Shown here: positions 25,401 to 63,200 of the stretch, piece after piece
Numbering within the stretch: the first letter of the stretch is position 1
Layout: each line of letters begins with the position of its first letter
Source: Ecdyonurus torrentis
Lineage: Eukaryota > Arthropoda > Insecta > Ephemeroptera > Heptageniidae
Direction of reading: 5' to 3'
DNA: 64,000 bases
Assembly: GCA_949318235.1 (NCBI GenBank)
Contig: OX439127.1
Coordinates: 39,544,306-39,608,305, forward strand
Notes under the pieces: model-generated
Databases searched by the model: none
What the model saw: the letters and a program-made list of their open reading frames with translations, nothing else
What the model was told of the DNA's origin: nothing
Position numbers and translations under genes: made by a program

Positions 25401-26785
25401 GCCGTACGAAGCAACTGGCGAGATTTTTAGGTGAAACAGTTTAATAGCTGTTTCCAAAGATAACGAATTTACATCACATAATTATGCAACTTTCAAAACT
25501 ATTATTTTAATTATGAACTTGATATCAACCTCCAATTAATACACAGTGCATAGCAAAAGTAAGTAAATTGAGTTATCCAACATTGTTGGATTCATGCATT
25601 CATATCAGTTGATATGAATTCATCATTGTTGTTGGTTTTCTTTGCAGAAAAATTCTACATAAAATATGATATAAATATGTATTAACATAATATATCAGGT
25701 CTTCCGGATAGAAATGTCGTAATAGAGTTTTTTTGTGATGCGAACTTGAATCTTACCTGTTCTTTTCATAGAGCTCATAGTCGCATGGCAAAAAAACTCT
25801 ACAACGACATCTCTATTCGGAAGAACTGATATGTACATTATAAATTTAACAGCTTGTTTATAAACATACATGTACATATACATAGTGATTGCACTATATA
25901 TACTTCTGCATTGGTACTTCTAAAGAAAATTACATAATGTATTTACTAAAATTAAAGTTAAAGGCGATTTCAAAACTTTTTCTGTATGTACACATAGTGT
26001 ACATGTGCTGTACCAGTAAAGAAGCATTTTTCCTCAAGAAATCATTGAAAAATGATGAAAAAAACAATATTTGCGTTTTTAAATAAAATCTAAAGTAACC
26101 AAGTTAGCAGTGACACGTATCACATTAGGATTTAACTTCACAATTTCATTTCTGTGACTAAAAGTTAGGGAGTATTTGAAAATAAACAAAGCTTATTCTC
26201 TGCATTTACAACATTGATATTGGATACTTTAAATTAATGTAAGACACTGAAGAACGCATTTAAAATATACATATATTCAATCTTACCAAGTTTCTTGAGA
26301 TCATTAATGAGGTCTGAAAATATTCTACGGTTCTCGTCTACTTCACAGATATCAGTATTCAGGGACCCCGTGGCAGGGAACGTCTTCATGATTTCGGCAA
26401 GCATTGAAACCCACTGTTCACTGTCTACTAGGGCAACTTCTAGGATTTCTTCTAGCTCCACACGCCACTGAAATTGGTATACGTAATTTAAAAATTATAA
26501 AAAAAATATGAATATTTAATATAAAAAAGAGGAAGTTTACATTTATAAAACAATTAAAGTAAATATAAGACACACCTCCTCTACGTTTCTTCGTGGTATG
26601 TGAAAAAATGAAAGAAGCAATTTCAGCTTCACTTGCGTTTGAAGGTCTGGAAAACAATCCTTAATGTTTCTTAAAACTTCTGCGTTGAGTTGAGAACAAA
26701 TAGAACCCCCTGTCCACGAATCATTAGAAGTTCCTAATTTGTTATGAAGCCAAAGAGAAGTATCACTGTCCCTAACATTCGCCAT
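19018..26785 (-). CDS. NELFA: Negative elongation factor A (NELF-A), complete, nine exons
   Basis: Exons on the minus strand: 26785-26576, 26467-26287, 24348-24263, 24130-23965, 23830-23639, 22717-22562, 22227-21881, 20134-20035, 19259-19018. Together 1680 nt, 559 aa plus TAA, close to vertebrate NELF-A (about 530 aa). The start MANVRDSDTSLWLHNKLG matches the family's conserved N terminus (MASMRESDTGLWLHNKLG). Other family blocks are MLPLECHYLNKN, KHFTLKRKPKSAALR, PLKGIPSR, GIKLLDI, NITPDYAVGL, and the C-terminal REQM...MFRTANKVTRPEKALILGFMAGSR and FQMNYNTGEWKRIKKYR. The middle is Pro/Thr/Val-rich and probably disordered. NELF-A is part of the nuclear NELF complex that holds RNA polymerase II paused near promoters together with DSIF. 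All nine exons join in frame with GT-AG introns. Introns carry several mobile elements, including a LINE fragment at 24841-25471. Confidence 0.95.
19597..19764. mobile_element. Inverted-repeat element, family A copy 3 (diverged)
   Basis: Lies in the last NELF-A intron. It shares the family A body (AGTCCATTTGACCTTGAAAA, GGTCAAGTGGACTT) with mutated ends. Confidence 0.8.
20159..20489. mobile_element. TTAA-flanked element, family I copy 1
   Basis: TTAA at 20159-20162 and 20486-20489 borders AGGCATAGAAA at both ends in inverted orientation. About 323 bp, with an internal TGACGTCA. A copy in the same orientation lies at 58209-58550. Located in NELF-A intron 7. Confidence 0.9.
20770..20996. mobile_element. 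Inverted-repeat element, family C copy (diverged)
   Basis: Ends near 20770 and 20996 are inverted (ATCGATGTTGTAGCTG type), and internal blocks repeat AAAATGTGTAACTCG and TTTTTGTCA motifs typical of family C. Located in NELF-A intron 7. Confidence 0.7.
21210..21376. mobile_element. Inverted-repeat element, family A copy 4
   Basis: Near-complete copy with ends ATCGAGGGTGTTCCGCTATA and its inverted partner TATAGCGGAGCACCCTCGAT, and an inner TCAAGGTCAA block. It is in inverse internal orientation to the copy at 44964-45127. Confidence 0.9.
21379..21650. mobile_element. Foldback element, family O copy 2
   Basis: Left arm 21379-21461 and right arm 21565-21650 share GGGAATGGGAGATAGTATGA in inverted orientation. 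A second inner pair around GAGAAAATATTCTAGCCCAG lies at 21488-21555. Confidence 0.8.
24841..25471 (-). mobile_element. 5'-truncated LINE copy in NELF-A intron 2
   Basis: The reverse complement closely matches the 3' end of the LINE at 35284-37880 (about 37252-37880), including the C-terminal coding part and the tail ending TTTAATAAATAAA. It contains indels such as the AT-rich insertion near 25336-25355, so it is non-functional. It is typical of incomplete target-primed reverse transcription. Confidence 0.9.
25696..25830. mobile_element. Short inverted-repeat element, family M copy 1
   Basis: Ends CAGGTCTTCCGGATAGAAAT and its inverted partner, about 135 bp, in NELF-A intron 2. A near-identical copy in the same orientation lies at 55131-55268, and a badly diverged fragment perhaps at 39108-39170. 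Confidence 0.85.
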
Positions 26786-26895
26786 ATTAAAAAAAAGTAT
26801 TCAAAGTAGTAATGCAACAGAACGCAAGCGAAAAGCGAATATAAAAAAGGCGGCCGATGACATGTCACGTTCGTAGCAGCCAAATGTGGAACCAT

Positions 26896-27006
26896 TAATG
26901 CTGTTCGTAAACCCTGTTCTCTGCACCAAAAATGACGATCGCCTATGGTTATTCAAATGGAATGCGCATTTTTTGGTGCAAGAGAACAGGGTTTACGAAC
27001 AGCATT
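26896..27006. mobile_element. Short inverted-repeat element, family N copy 1
   Basis: About 110 bp with ends ATGCTGTTCGTAAACCCTGT and its inverse. It lies about 110 bp upstream of the NELF-A start codon, in the presumed promoter. An almost identical copy in opposite orientation is at 31689-31798, and a diverged one at 55893-55997. Confidence 0.9.
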
Positions 27007-28118
27007 TTTGTGTAAAAAATAAAGCCAATAAAGCGCGCGGAAAGTATGAATGCAGGATTCAAGTGCATGAAACACCATGCGACACATACAGTTTGACAGA
27101 TAGCTTATAAGTAAAAGTTATTTCCTAATCCTATCCTATAATTAGGTCTCTTGTTTTGTGATTTAAACATGCACATCACCATATCAAGCCTTATTCCACC
27201 ACTCGATCCTTAGCGTAATTTTACTTTTAGGAACTCATACATTTTAACTTTTATCTCGTGTACATACAACTTAAATTTTTACCATCCCTTTTCTTGCCTC
27301 TACATTGCACAATTAAAGACTCTATTTTTCTTCCTTATAGAGGTGATATTGGTTCACAATTGATGCATGAATGTTGTGCTATTACGAGACAAGATCTGTA
27401 TTTTACTATGTGTAATCTTTTCTGATCAATAAATACTAAACGTTTATTTATTTTCTACTTATAACAACTGACACAGTTGTCAGTGACAATAATTAACCTT
27501 ATGTCTGGCTATTATATATGCTAATTGAACAACCAGCCTACGTTCCAGTTAGAAGTTAAACTCATAGGAATGGTGGCCCTATAGCCCAATACCTTTTAAT
27601 GTAAAATAGGCGAGCAACTACCATGATCAATGCTACGATAGTGCAGTGGACCCACATGCAGATCAAGAAAGCACAAGCAAACTTCCGGTCAAATTGAATT
27701 TTAATGAAATTTAAATCCAATTGAAATTGGAAGGCCTCGTTCCATATGAGGTCAGAAGTTGCAGAGAAAATTATATATTTTATATATATATATACACACA
27801 GCCTTATTCCTCTACACTTTACCATCAGCCAAACTCTGCTTATATACCACTGATCTATATAATATATACCTATATATTAAACTAGGGTCTATATAAGGCC
27901 CGATAGCTCTTATATTAAATGAGTGGGCATCACAACAGCTATAGATATAGACATATAATGAAGAACACATTATGGATATCTGTACTATATATAGCCATAT
28001 ATAGTCCGCTAATCATAACACCAGCTAATTTTTCAGTTGGATCCCTATAAAAATAAAGTGAGACTCTATCACGGCGGCTATTGCATGAATTTCCACCAAA
28101 ATATGGCACCTCTTTGAG
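27007..28118. other. Gene-free intergenic stretch
   Basis: Between the NELF-A 5' end and the next element cluster. AT-rich; no supported gene. Confidence 0.6.
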
Positions 28119-28302
28119 TGCGTCTGTTTACTCTAAAAAACGGAAAGGAAGTGCTGAAAAAGGGAACCATATGTGACGGTAAAAGTGGGAGAAAAGTTGG
28201 TGCCAGCAGCAAGCTAACCTTGAGCTACCTTCCACTTTTACTATCACGTGGTTGCCTCTTCCGGCCACTTCCTTTTCCGCATTTTGAGTAAACAGAAGCA
28301 GT
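28119..28302. mobile_element. Short inverted-repeat element
   Basis: Ends TGCGTCTGTTTACTC and the inverse of GACTGCTTCTGTTTACTC, with inner inverted blocks GGAAAGGAAGTG and GGTAAAAGTGG. About 184 bp, single copy. Right of it, near 28318, is a short match to family P arms. Confidence 0.65.
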
Positions 28303-28734
28303 CTTTATGAAGATAAGGCTCTTACTGGTTTCCTTTTCTTCTATAACACTTCCTATTTATAATATCCAACTGTGATGGTTTCTTTGTCAAACAATTGTTA
28401 CCCTGTTTCATGACACTTAATCTATTGGGTGACAATATGATAAAGCGTACTAAATTAAAAGAATAATAATAAAAGGTCGATAATTCAAAATAAAATATAA
28501 TTTATGTCTTTTTTTATTATTATTTATTATGTAAAAAAAATTGGGAAAAGGCAAAACAATTCACATAGAAATTTTTGTAAGATAATTAAACTTGTATTAC
28601 TAGGCCTAACTTCAAATGAAAGTTACACTGTTTCAATCAACATCAAACAAAGATATAATAAACTACTTTTCATACGTATTTTTTTTAAACCTACAGGCTC
28701 AATTTACACCCCCCCTCCCCCCCTCCAAATATGT

Positions 28735-28940
28735 ATTGATGTTTACCCATCACAGTGAACGAACAACGCTTCACATTTCATTTAAAATGAACGATCTACG
28801 TTTGGGGCTTCTATGCATTTTAACAGCAGAACTATACAGGTGAACATGGTATTTGTATAGGGTAGATCGTTCATTTTTCACATAATTTGTGAAGTGTAGT
28901 ATGTTCACTTCAAGACATGCTTCGACAGGTAAGCATCGCT
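28735..28940. mobile_element. Inverted-repeat element, family B copy 2
   Basis: Diverged copy (GATGTTTACCCATCACAGTG ... CAGGTAAGCATCG). Its right end runs directly into the family C foldback. Confidence 0.8.
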
Positions 28941-30112
28941 AGCGATGTTGCAACAATATGTGTAACTCGTATTTTGTCAGGCAAAGCAAAATGTGCAAGT
29001 CATTTTTTGTCACGCTAAGTAAAATGTGTATCTCGTTTTTTTTTGTCACGCGAAGCAATATGTGTAAGTCGAGCGCCATCTCCATTACGTTCGGGAACAA
29101 CTTACACATTTTGCTTAGCTTGACAAAAAACTAGTAGGCCGAGAAAAATAAAAAAAGTAGAAAAAAATTAGGACAAGTCTGAATTTTTCAGGGTTAGTAG
29201 AGACCATTGCCCCAAGCTTTCTGCCAAAAGTTACCAAAAATTGCCCTTGAGCTTTTCCGGAAAAGCGGAAAAATCTGCTAAATCGTAACTAATGAAGATA
29301 CCTTAAAAATTCAAACGGATTCTTGTTCCTCGGATCAAACTACATTGGAAACATATATTTTCCAAAAAATTATGTCAACAGTAATGGCAGTGGAATTTTC
29401 CAAATTCGTCGATTAACACAGTCTATTGTAAAGAATGTAACAAACAAAATGAGATATGATTTATTAAAATATCTTAATTTTTAACGGAGTTATGCCCGGA
29501 AAAGCACAAGCGCCTATGGCTTGCACAGCATGCTATACCCATAGATTCTCCTGCTTTTCCGGGCATAACTCTGTTAAAAATTAAGATATTTTAATAAATC
29601 ATATCTCATTTTGTTTGTTACATTCTTTACAATAGACTGTGTTAATCATTATGGTTTAAAATTTCAAGTTTTTGTACAAAATGTGAAAATGTGGAGAAAA
29701 ATAGCTTAAGTGGTAAAGTGGCGAATTTGGAAAATTCCACTGCCATTACTGTTGACATAATTTTTTGGAAAATATATGTTTCCAATGTAGTTTGATCCGA
29801 GGAACAAGAATCCGTTTGAATTTTTAAGGTATCTTCATTAGTTACGATTTAGCAGATTTTTCCGCTTTTCCGGAAAAGCTCAAGGGCAATTTTTGGTAAC
29901 TTTTGGCAGAAAGCTTGGGGCAATGGTCTCTACTAATCCTGAAAAATTCAGACTTGTCCTAATTTTTTTCCACTTTTATACGGATTTGAGTTTAGTTTCC
30001 TGGTCTAAGATAGTAGATACACATTTTGCTTAGCGTGACAAAAAATGACTTGCACATTTTGCTTTGCCTGACAAAATACGAGTTACACATATTGTTCGCA
30101 ACGACATCGATA
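28937..30112. mobile_element. 1.2-kb foldback element with family C ends
   Basis: Outer ends carry tandem blocks of the family C unit (GCAAAATGTGTAACTCG / TTTTGTCACGC), inverted at the two sides (28940-29080 and 30000-30112). Inside, two arms (about 29155-29500 and 29545-29975) are near-perfect inverted copies over some 340-400 bp, from GACAAGTCTGAATTTTTCAG to TATGCCCGGAAAAGC, around a short centre near 29520. The right arm has extra sequence at 29645-29725. No ORF of note. Confidence 0.9.
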
Positions 30113-30376
30113 TGCGTTGTAAAGCTAGCATTTTGTGTATAATTACCAGTAAGAAAGATAACAGCAATTCCAGTGAACTTTCTTATTGTAGTAAATCCTT
30201 AATCAATTTTATTACTGAGCTTGTAAAATTGAAATTGAGCCTGTAGTAAAAATTCTATGTGAATTTGAAACAAAGTTTTGAAATCCTTTGAATATGTCAA
30301 TCTTCACCATATTTGAGACAACTATTTTACATTTTTGTCAATATATAGGCCTATAATATGTATTTATAAATCGCCA

Positions 30377-30523
30377 TAGCTGCGCCCAAAGGGCATACTT
30401 ACATTTAGCTAAAATCATGGCTGCGTGTGCATCGCGCACATCCGCCACAAGATTCATATGTAAAATTACTGCAACCTTTGTTATACTGGACAAAAATGCA
30501 AGTACGCCTTTTGGGCACAGCCA
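30377..30523. mobile_element. Short inverted-repeat element, family S short copy
   Basis: Ends GCTGCGCCCAAAGGGCATAC and the inverse of GCTGTGCCCAAAAGGCGTAC; about 147 bp, with a central TGCATCGCGCA. Confidence 0.75.
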
Positions 30524-30545
30524 GAGCAACACACACACACATATC

Positions 30546-30748
30546 TAGGGCTACTTTGCATTTTAGTACTACTGCAATCTCCACAGGTGCAATTTTGGCA
30601 CATCGGCATACTCTGCGCTCCCCTCTTTTGAAACTTCTTTATAAGTTTAGCCTATACAGGTGTGCCATTAGAAGCCGTGGCGAAAATTGTACATGTGCCA
30701 AAATTGCACCAGCGAAGATTGCAAAAGTACCAAAATGCAACGTAGCCC

Positions 30749-30750
<2 letters not shown>
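30546..30750. mobile_element. TA-flanked inverted-repeat element, family T
   Basis: Ends TAGGGCTACTTTGCATTTT and its inverse GTAGCCCTA, about 50 bp of inverted similarity, flanked by TA. The right TA is expanded into a (TA)n run up to 30804. Confidence 0.8.

Positions 30751-30804
<54 letters not shown>
30751..30804. repeat. (TA)n microsatellite
   Basis: TA run starting exactly at the right end of the family T element. Confidence 0.95.
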
Positions 30805-30808
<4 letters not shown>

Positions 30809-31116
30809 GGATGAATGATTATACACATATTCTAAGGATAAATAAGATATAGGAGAAAGAAGTGCAAAAAAAATGGAGTTAATATAATACAATACAGAAG
30901 TACAGTACATAAGTCTACTTTCAAAAAAACAATCCGAATTTGGTGTGATTTCAAAAATGAAATTTTATGATTAATAAACAGGGGGAAAAAATGTAATCAA
31001 ACATTTCAATGAAAGCAAATATGTCAAATATGCACCCTCCCCCCCCTCCCCCCCTATTCTTCTTCATACTCTTGCACTTTATTTTAAGATATATAAAGCA
31101 CTGCTGACTTCAGCTG

Positions 31117-31247
31117 TTAAGGCAGTGAGTGACTTGGAGCAGAAATGGTCAAAAGAAGAACTTTATTTACACAATAGTTATTAGTTATTACTAAGTTATT
31201 TGTATTCAGCAAAACAAATACTATGATTTTCAAATGAAATTGAATGA

Positions 31248-31281
<34 letters not shown>

Positions 31282-31437
31282 TGTTATAAAATTTCTTATT
31301 TGACTTACAAGTTGGAGCTAAAATTTGAATTTTCACATTTGAGTGTTATCTTTAAAGTGAGATAACTTAAATATTTGACAGTGTTTGCATGTGTTTGACA
31401 TAAATAAACTTTTAAGAAACATTTTATCTTTACTTAA
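31117..31437. mobile_element. Family Z element copy 1 (right end missing)
   Basis: Starts with TTAAGGCAGTGAGTGACTTGG and is collinear with the complete copy at 41951-42350 (AAAGAAGAACT, GTTATCTTTAAAGT, CTTAAATATTTGA). It contains a poly(A) run at 31254-31280. The right inverted end is absent; at 31434 it joins a TTAAAGGCGTAGAA end like that of family G. Confidence 0.75.
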
Positions 31438-31688
31438 AGGCGTAGAATGTATATTGAAACAAAAAATAATAATAAAAAAAAATCCACATCTGAGCTTATA
31501 ATATTTACGATTTAATATTTACCATGAGTAACTTAATATTAAAGGTACATTCTGTAGAAACCAATACTCTAGATGTTAGCTATTATTATTTTTTAATGAT
31601 TATGAATGACAATATTGAAATTAAGCATCTAAAGAAAGATGCTAATGACATTGAAAATAAAAATGTGTTTTCCATTTTGAAAATCAAT

Positions 31689-31798
31689 AATGCTGTTCGT
31701 AAACCCTGTTCTCTTGCACCAAAAAATGCGCATTCCATTTGAATAACCAAAGGCGATCGTCATTTTTGGTGCAGAGAACAGGGTTTACGAACAGCATT
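31689..31798. mobile_element. Short inverted-repeat element, family N copy 2
   Basis: Reverse-complement, almost identical copy of the element at 26896-27006. Confidence 0.9.
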
Positions 31799-33118
31799 AA
31801 TATACATAAGAAACAAATTATTACAAAAAATGATGACCACAAAACTTAGCAAGATAAATTAAATAATAGTTTACCATCATTACTTACTACAACAGCAGTT
31901 AAAAAAATAAAAAAAAGTCACAAGTTCAAACACAATCAGCATTTTTTTTTTTTTTTTTTTGAAATAAACTTTTACAAAGCAGTATTTTTAGTGTGCAATA
32001 CAAGACTTGCAAAAGTAGGTTTAGTAAGAAACAAGCAAAATCACAGCCCAACAATACTAACAAAGTGCTAGCAGACGACTTAATGTTCCTGTTAACATTT
32101 AACATGCTTTCTTATGGGGCAATGAAGCAGCCCCATGAAGTTAGAATTGTTTTACAGAGCTGAAATTTTTATTGTAACTTACTGAGCAATCTATAGTTTA
32201 AAAAAATTAATTTTCATGAAAAAATAGATAAATTGCATAATGGAAATATTGCTCTGTAGGAACACTTACTATTACAATTACATGGTTGCCATTATTGCTG
32301 TGTGTATCATTTGGACATGTTTCTTTGTGTTTTATGATTTTTTTTTTATTGATTTAAAACACATAGATTACAAACATATTCATTTCATATGTCACATACT
32401 ATAATTGTTGCTTCAGAGAGCATAGCTCGTGTTGAAGCGAAACATAAAGAAAAAATATACTTAAAGAAAAATACATAATTAATTGTCTAAGGTGGAATAG
32501 TTGCATATTATGGCGACATTAAAATTAAGACTTTTAAACTATTTATGTCATTATATAAAACTATATCTAGACAAAATAACATATCTATAGAGATGTCAGG
32601 GACAATAACATCATAATTAAATGTTTTACAAAAACAGAAATCCCTTCATCATTAAATATGAAAATAGTAATACAGTTCAATTTATATTCCCCTCATGGGT
32701 TGTTTTTTTTTTTTTTTTTTTTTTTTTACATATTTTAATGTTAATATTTGACAATGAGAAATATTGTCTTTGATATACTAAATTATATTGTGCCATATTA
32801 TATTCATGGCTTCACACCTAACTACATATTTTCCATCAAAATAGAAGGATAGCATTAAATACTTAACAATTTGCATATTGTGAACTTAGCACAAGTTACA
32901 TTTTTATAACTGTAACTCTGTGCCAAAATAGACCTAATAATAGTTCTCTTCATAGAACTTATACTGAGGTAATTGTATATTTTTTTTTCTTTATTATTGA
33001 TCCTAACCGCAATTTTTTTCTTCCTTACGTTGATTTTATTAGGAATTTGGTAACAGTAATTAAACTTGTCTTAAATATAAAAAATAAAAAATGCACAACT
33101 AGAGCTGCAATGAAGCCC

Positions 33119-33160
<42 letters not shown>

Positions 33161-33575
33161 TGTCATGTCATTTGCATAAAAATTGCAATTACTATCCTTA
33201 TCCTGTGATAGGCAAGATATTAGCAAATTATATGAAAATTTAGTTAAATTTGTTACGATTTTGAGCTGAAGTTTTGCTTTACTTTTGCATCAGAGCTTTC
33301 TTTTATAAACACCAGTAATATTACAGAAAATGCAAATAATTGAAATTATATGAAATAAAATTAGACATGATATTGATTATAAAAAACAAAACAATAAATC
33401 AAAGCATAATAATAATAAAAAAAAAAAAAAAAAAACTATTTAATTAAGATTACAAATATTATAAAGGTAAATATTTTATAATTACTGTTATAATGGTGTT
33501 TCATGTGTGTGTGTTGTTGTATGTCATAAAAACTAAGTATAAAGGTTGATTAAATCTTCCTCAACACTAACATGT
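31799..33575. other. Gene-free stretch downstream of the Ki-67-like gene
   Basis: AT-rich with long poly(T) runs near 32701-32727 and 33128-33159. Candidate polyadenylation hexamers for the Ki-67-like gene on the minus strand are near 33438 (ATTAAA) and 33032 (AATAAA). No supported gene. Confidence 0.5.
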
Positions 33576-61233
<27,658 letters not shown>

Positions 61234-61752
61234 CTAAAAAAAAAGAGTAAAAAAAAAAATAATAAAAATAAAGAAAATTAAAAACTTGAGCGTTAAAATA
61301 CATATATACAAACATATAATACGCACAATTATTATCATTATGATCAAAAACAAATTTGAACTATAGTAAGATTCTTCAAATTTCTAAAATGAGGCCCCAA
61401 AACAGAGATTATTGGGTGTTCAAAGTCACCCCAGTTGACTGTACTCTTTTCAGTAATTTTTTTATTGTTCATAAGACAACATATTAATTTATGTACTTTA
61501 AAATGTGATAGACGTAAATTTTGCGCAAAAAAATAATAAAAAGTTAGAAATACTATATTATTATGTGGAGAGTCGCAACACGTAATATTTTTTTTAATTG
61601 AATTGACTTTTTGCTAAATTTATTTGTTTGCGCGGACATTGTATTCAAGTGTGGAAAACAAATATATAAAAAAAATAAAAATGCTTTGCACGATGATAGA
61701 AACTTAAATTTTGTGCATTATTGGAACTTGTTTAAAAAAAAAATGAAGCTAT

Positions 61753-61790
<38 letters not shown>

Positions 61791-62410
61791 GTTTTGAATA
61801 ATTTTGCAGCAACATACCTATTCACGTAATTTTAGATATTCGATCGAGATGGCATTTATACTTATTCAAATATATTTATTATTATTATTATTTATCGCTT
61901 GCGTTTCCACAAGAATTGTTGTAAGAAAAGAAAGAGAGCGATGTATCGACAAAAGTTTTTTTTAAATTTTTTAATTTTTATTATTATTTTTGTTTTTTAC
62001 ATAATTTTGGCTGAAAATTTATTATTATTTGGACTTCGCTATTACGAAATTTTGTTATAACGGGGTTTGCCTATGATTTTACATGTAAATTTCAGCGGGA
62101 CCGGAGAAAATTACTTCACTATAGTGAAATTTCGCTAGATCGAGGTTTTATGACCGTTAGTTTATTCTATTTTGATTTTACCATATTATGATATTTAAGT
62201 ACAAACACATAAAAATATGTTTAATAATTTATATGGTTATTGAATTTATTTGTGTATTTTAATAAAATATAAAAGCATAAATATAATAATGGTATGAAAG
62301 TATGAATATGACAATATTAATAAAATATTAATAATTGTAAACAAAAATTTGTTTGTATTTGTCACAATTTGTGCTTTTGCTTTTCATTTTACCCGGGAGT
62401 TTCTTCTAAA
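61234..62410. other. Gene-free stretch upstream of the FHA exon
   Basis: Presumably intron of the Ki-67-like gene. AT-rich, with a poly(T) run at about 61757-61787. A pogo-like end may occur near 62035-62160 (TTCGCTATTACGAAATTTTG and a distant inverse). Confidence 0.55.
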
Positions 62411-62844
62411 AGCCGGCGCAGCCGTCAATCGGTCCCGGAGCGATAAGAACCGATTGGAGTGCGATTGGCACCGTCCGATAAGGTAGCGCAGCCGTCATGT
62501 TATCGGAGCATGTTTACAAGTCCGATTGAGAATTCCCGAGTCAGTCCGAGTGAGCCCGAGCGCTAGCTTACCGGCACTGCGCATGCGCTTGATATGTGAC
62601 GTCACACCGTTTCATTGGCTGTCGCTCGCTTTGCTTAATCGCACACATTCTATTGGATGCGGTCGCGCGAGTTATCGCAAAAAGTTAGAAATTTTCTAAC
62701 TTTGTCGGACTTTTTCGCACGGGCCGACAGAGTTAAATTTGCGACTGCATGCACCGTTATCCAAAACTAACAGCCAATAGGAATCGAGCGATAGCTATCG
62801 CTCACTGTCGCTCCGAGACCGATTGACGGCTGCGCCGGCCTTAA
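62411..62844. mobile_element. GC- and CpG-rich inverted-repeat element, family CC
   Basis: Ends GCCGGCGCAGCCGTCAATCG and its inverse CGATTGACGGCTGCGCCGG, about 430 bp, with TTAA on the right (62841-62844) and CTAA on the left. Much richer in GC and CpG than any other part of the window. Contains TGACGTCA near 62598. Confidence 0.85.
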
Positions 62845-62848
62845 CTGC

Positions 62849-62905
62849 ATGAGCGAGACATTTTGCTTCGGGTGATAAAATACGAGATAGACATGTTGTT
62901 TGCAA

Positions 62906-62976
<71 letters not shown>
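62849..62976. repeat. Family C end fragment followed by (TA)n
   Basis: GCGAGACATTTTGCTTCGGG and ATAAAATACGAGATAGACAT match the family C unit; the end GCAACGATA runs into a TA array at 62908-62976. The partner end is missing. Confidence 0.75.
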
Positions 62977-62985
62977 CCTATATAT

Positions 62986-63200
62986 GATAAAAGGACCAGT
63001 TTTCAGCAGACCCCCAGTTCTCGGCACTTTATTTTTTTATGGGAAAACCACACACAGCTGAGCTTAGAGAAAAATCAAGGAGGTAGGGGAGGTTCATATG
63101 TATGACACACAAAAATCATCAGCTCTTGGAATATCGTTTTTCTGGGGTAAACAAAAATAAATAAATAAAGTAGGGTGCCGAAAACTAGCCCCTTTACCAT
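62986..63200. mobile_element. Possible inverted-repeat element, family DD
   Basis: The left end AAAAGGACCAGTTTTCAGCA and right end GCCGAAAACTAGCCCCTTTA are inverted over about 22 bp. Single copy. Confidence 0.55.

Noticed and set aside
29155..29975. CRISPR-like or bacterial repeat array
   Set aside because: It is one pair of long inverted arms, not short direct repeats with spacers, and the setting is an intron-bearing animal genome.
62411..62844. CpG island or promoter of the Ki-67-like gene
   Set aside because: Inverted ends and a TTAA border show it is an inserted element, although promoter activity cannot be excluded.
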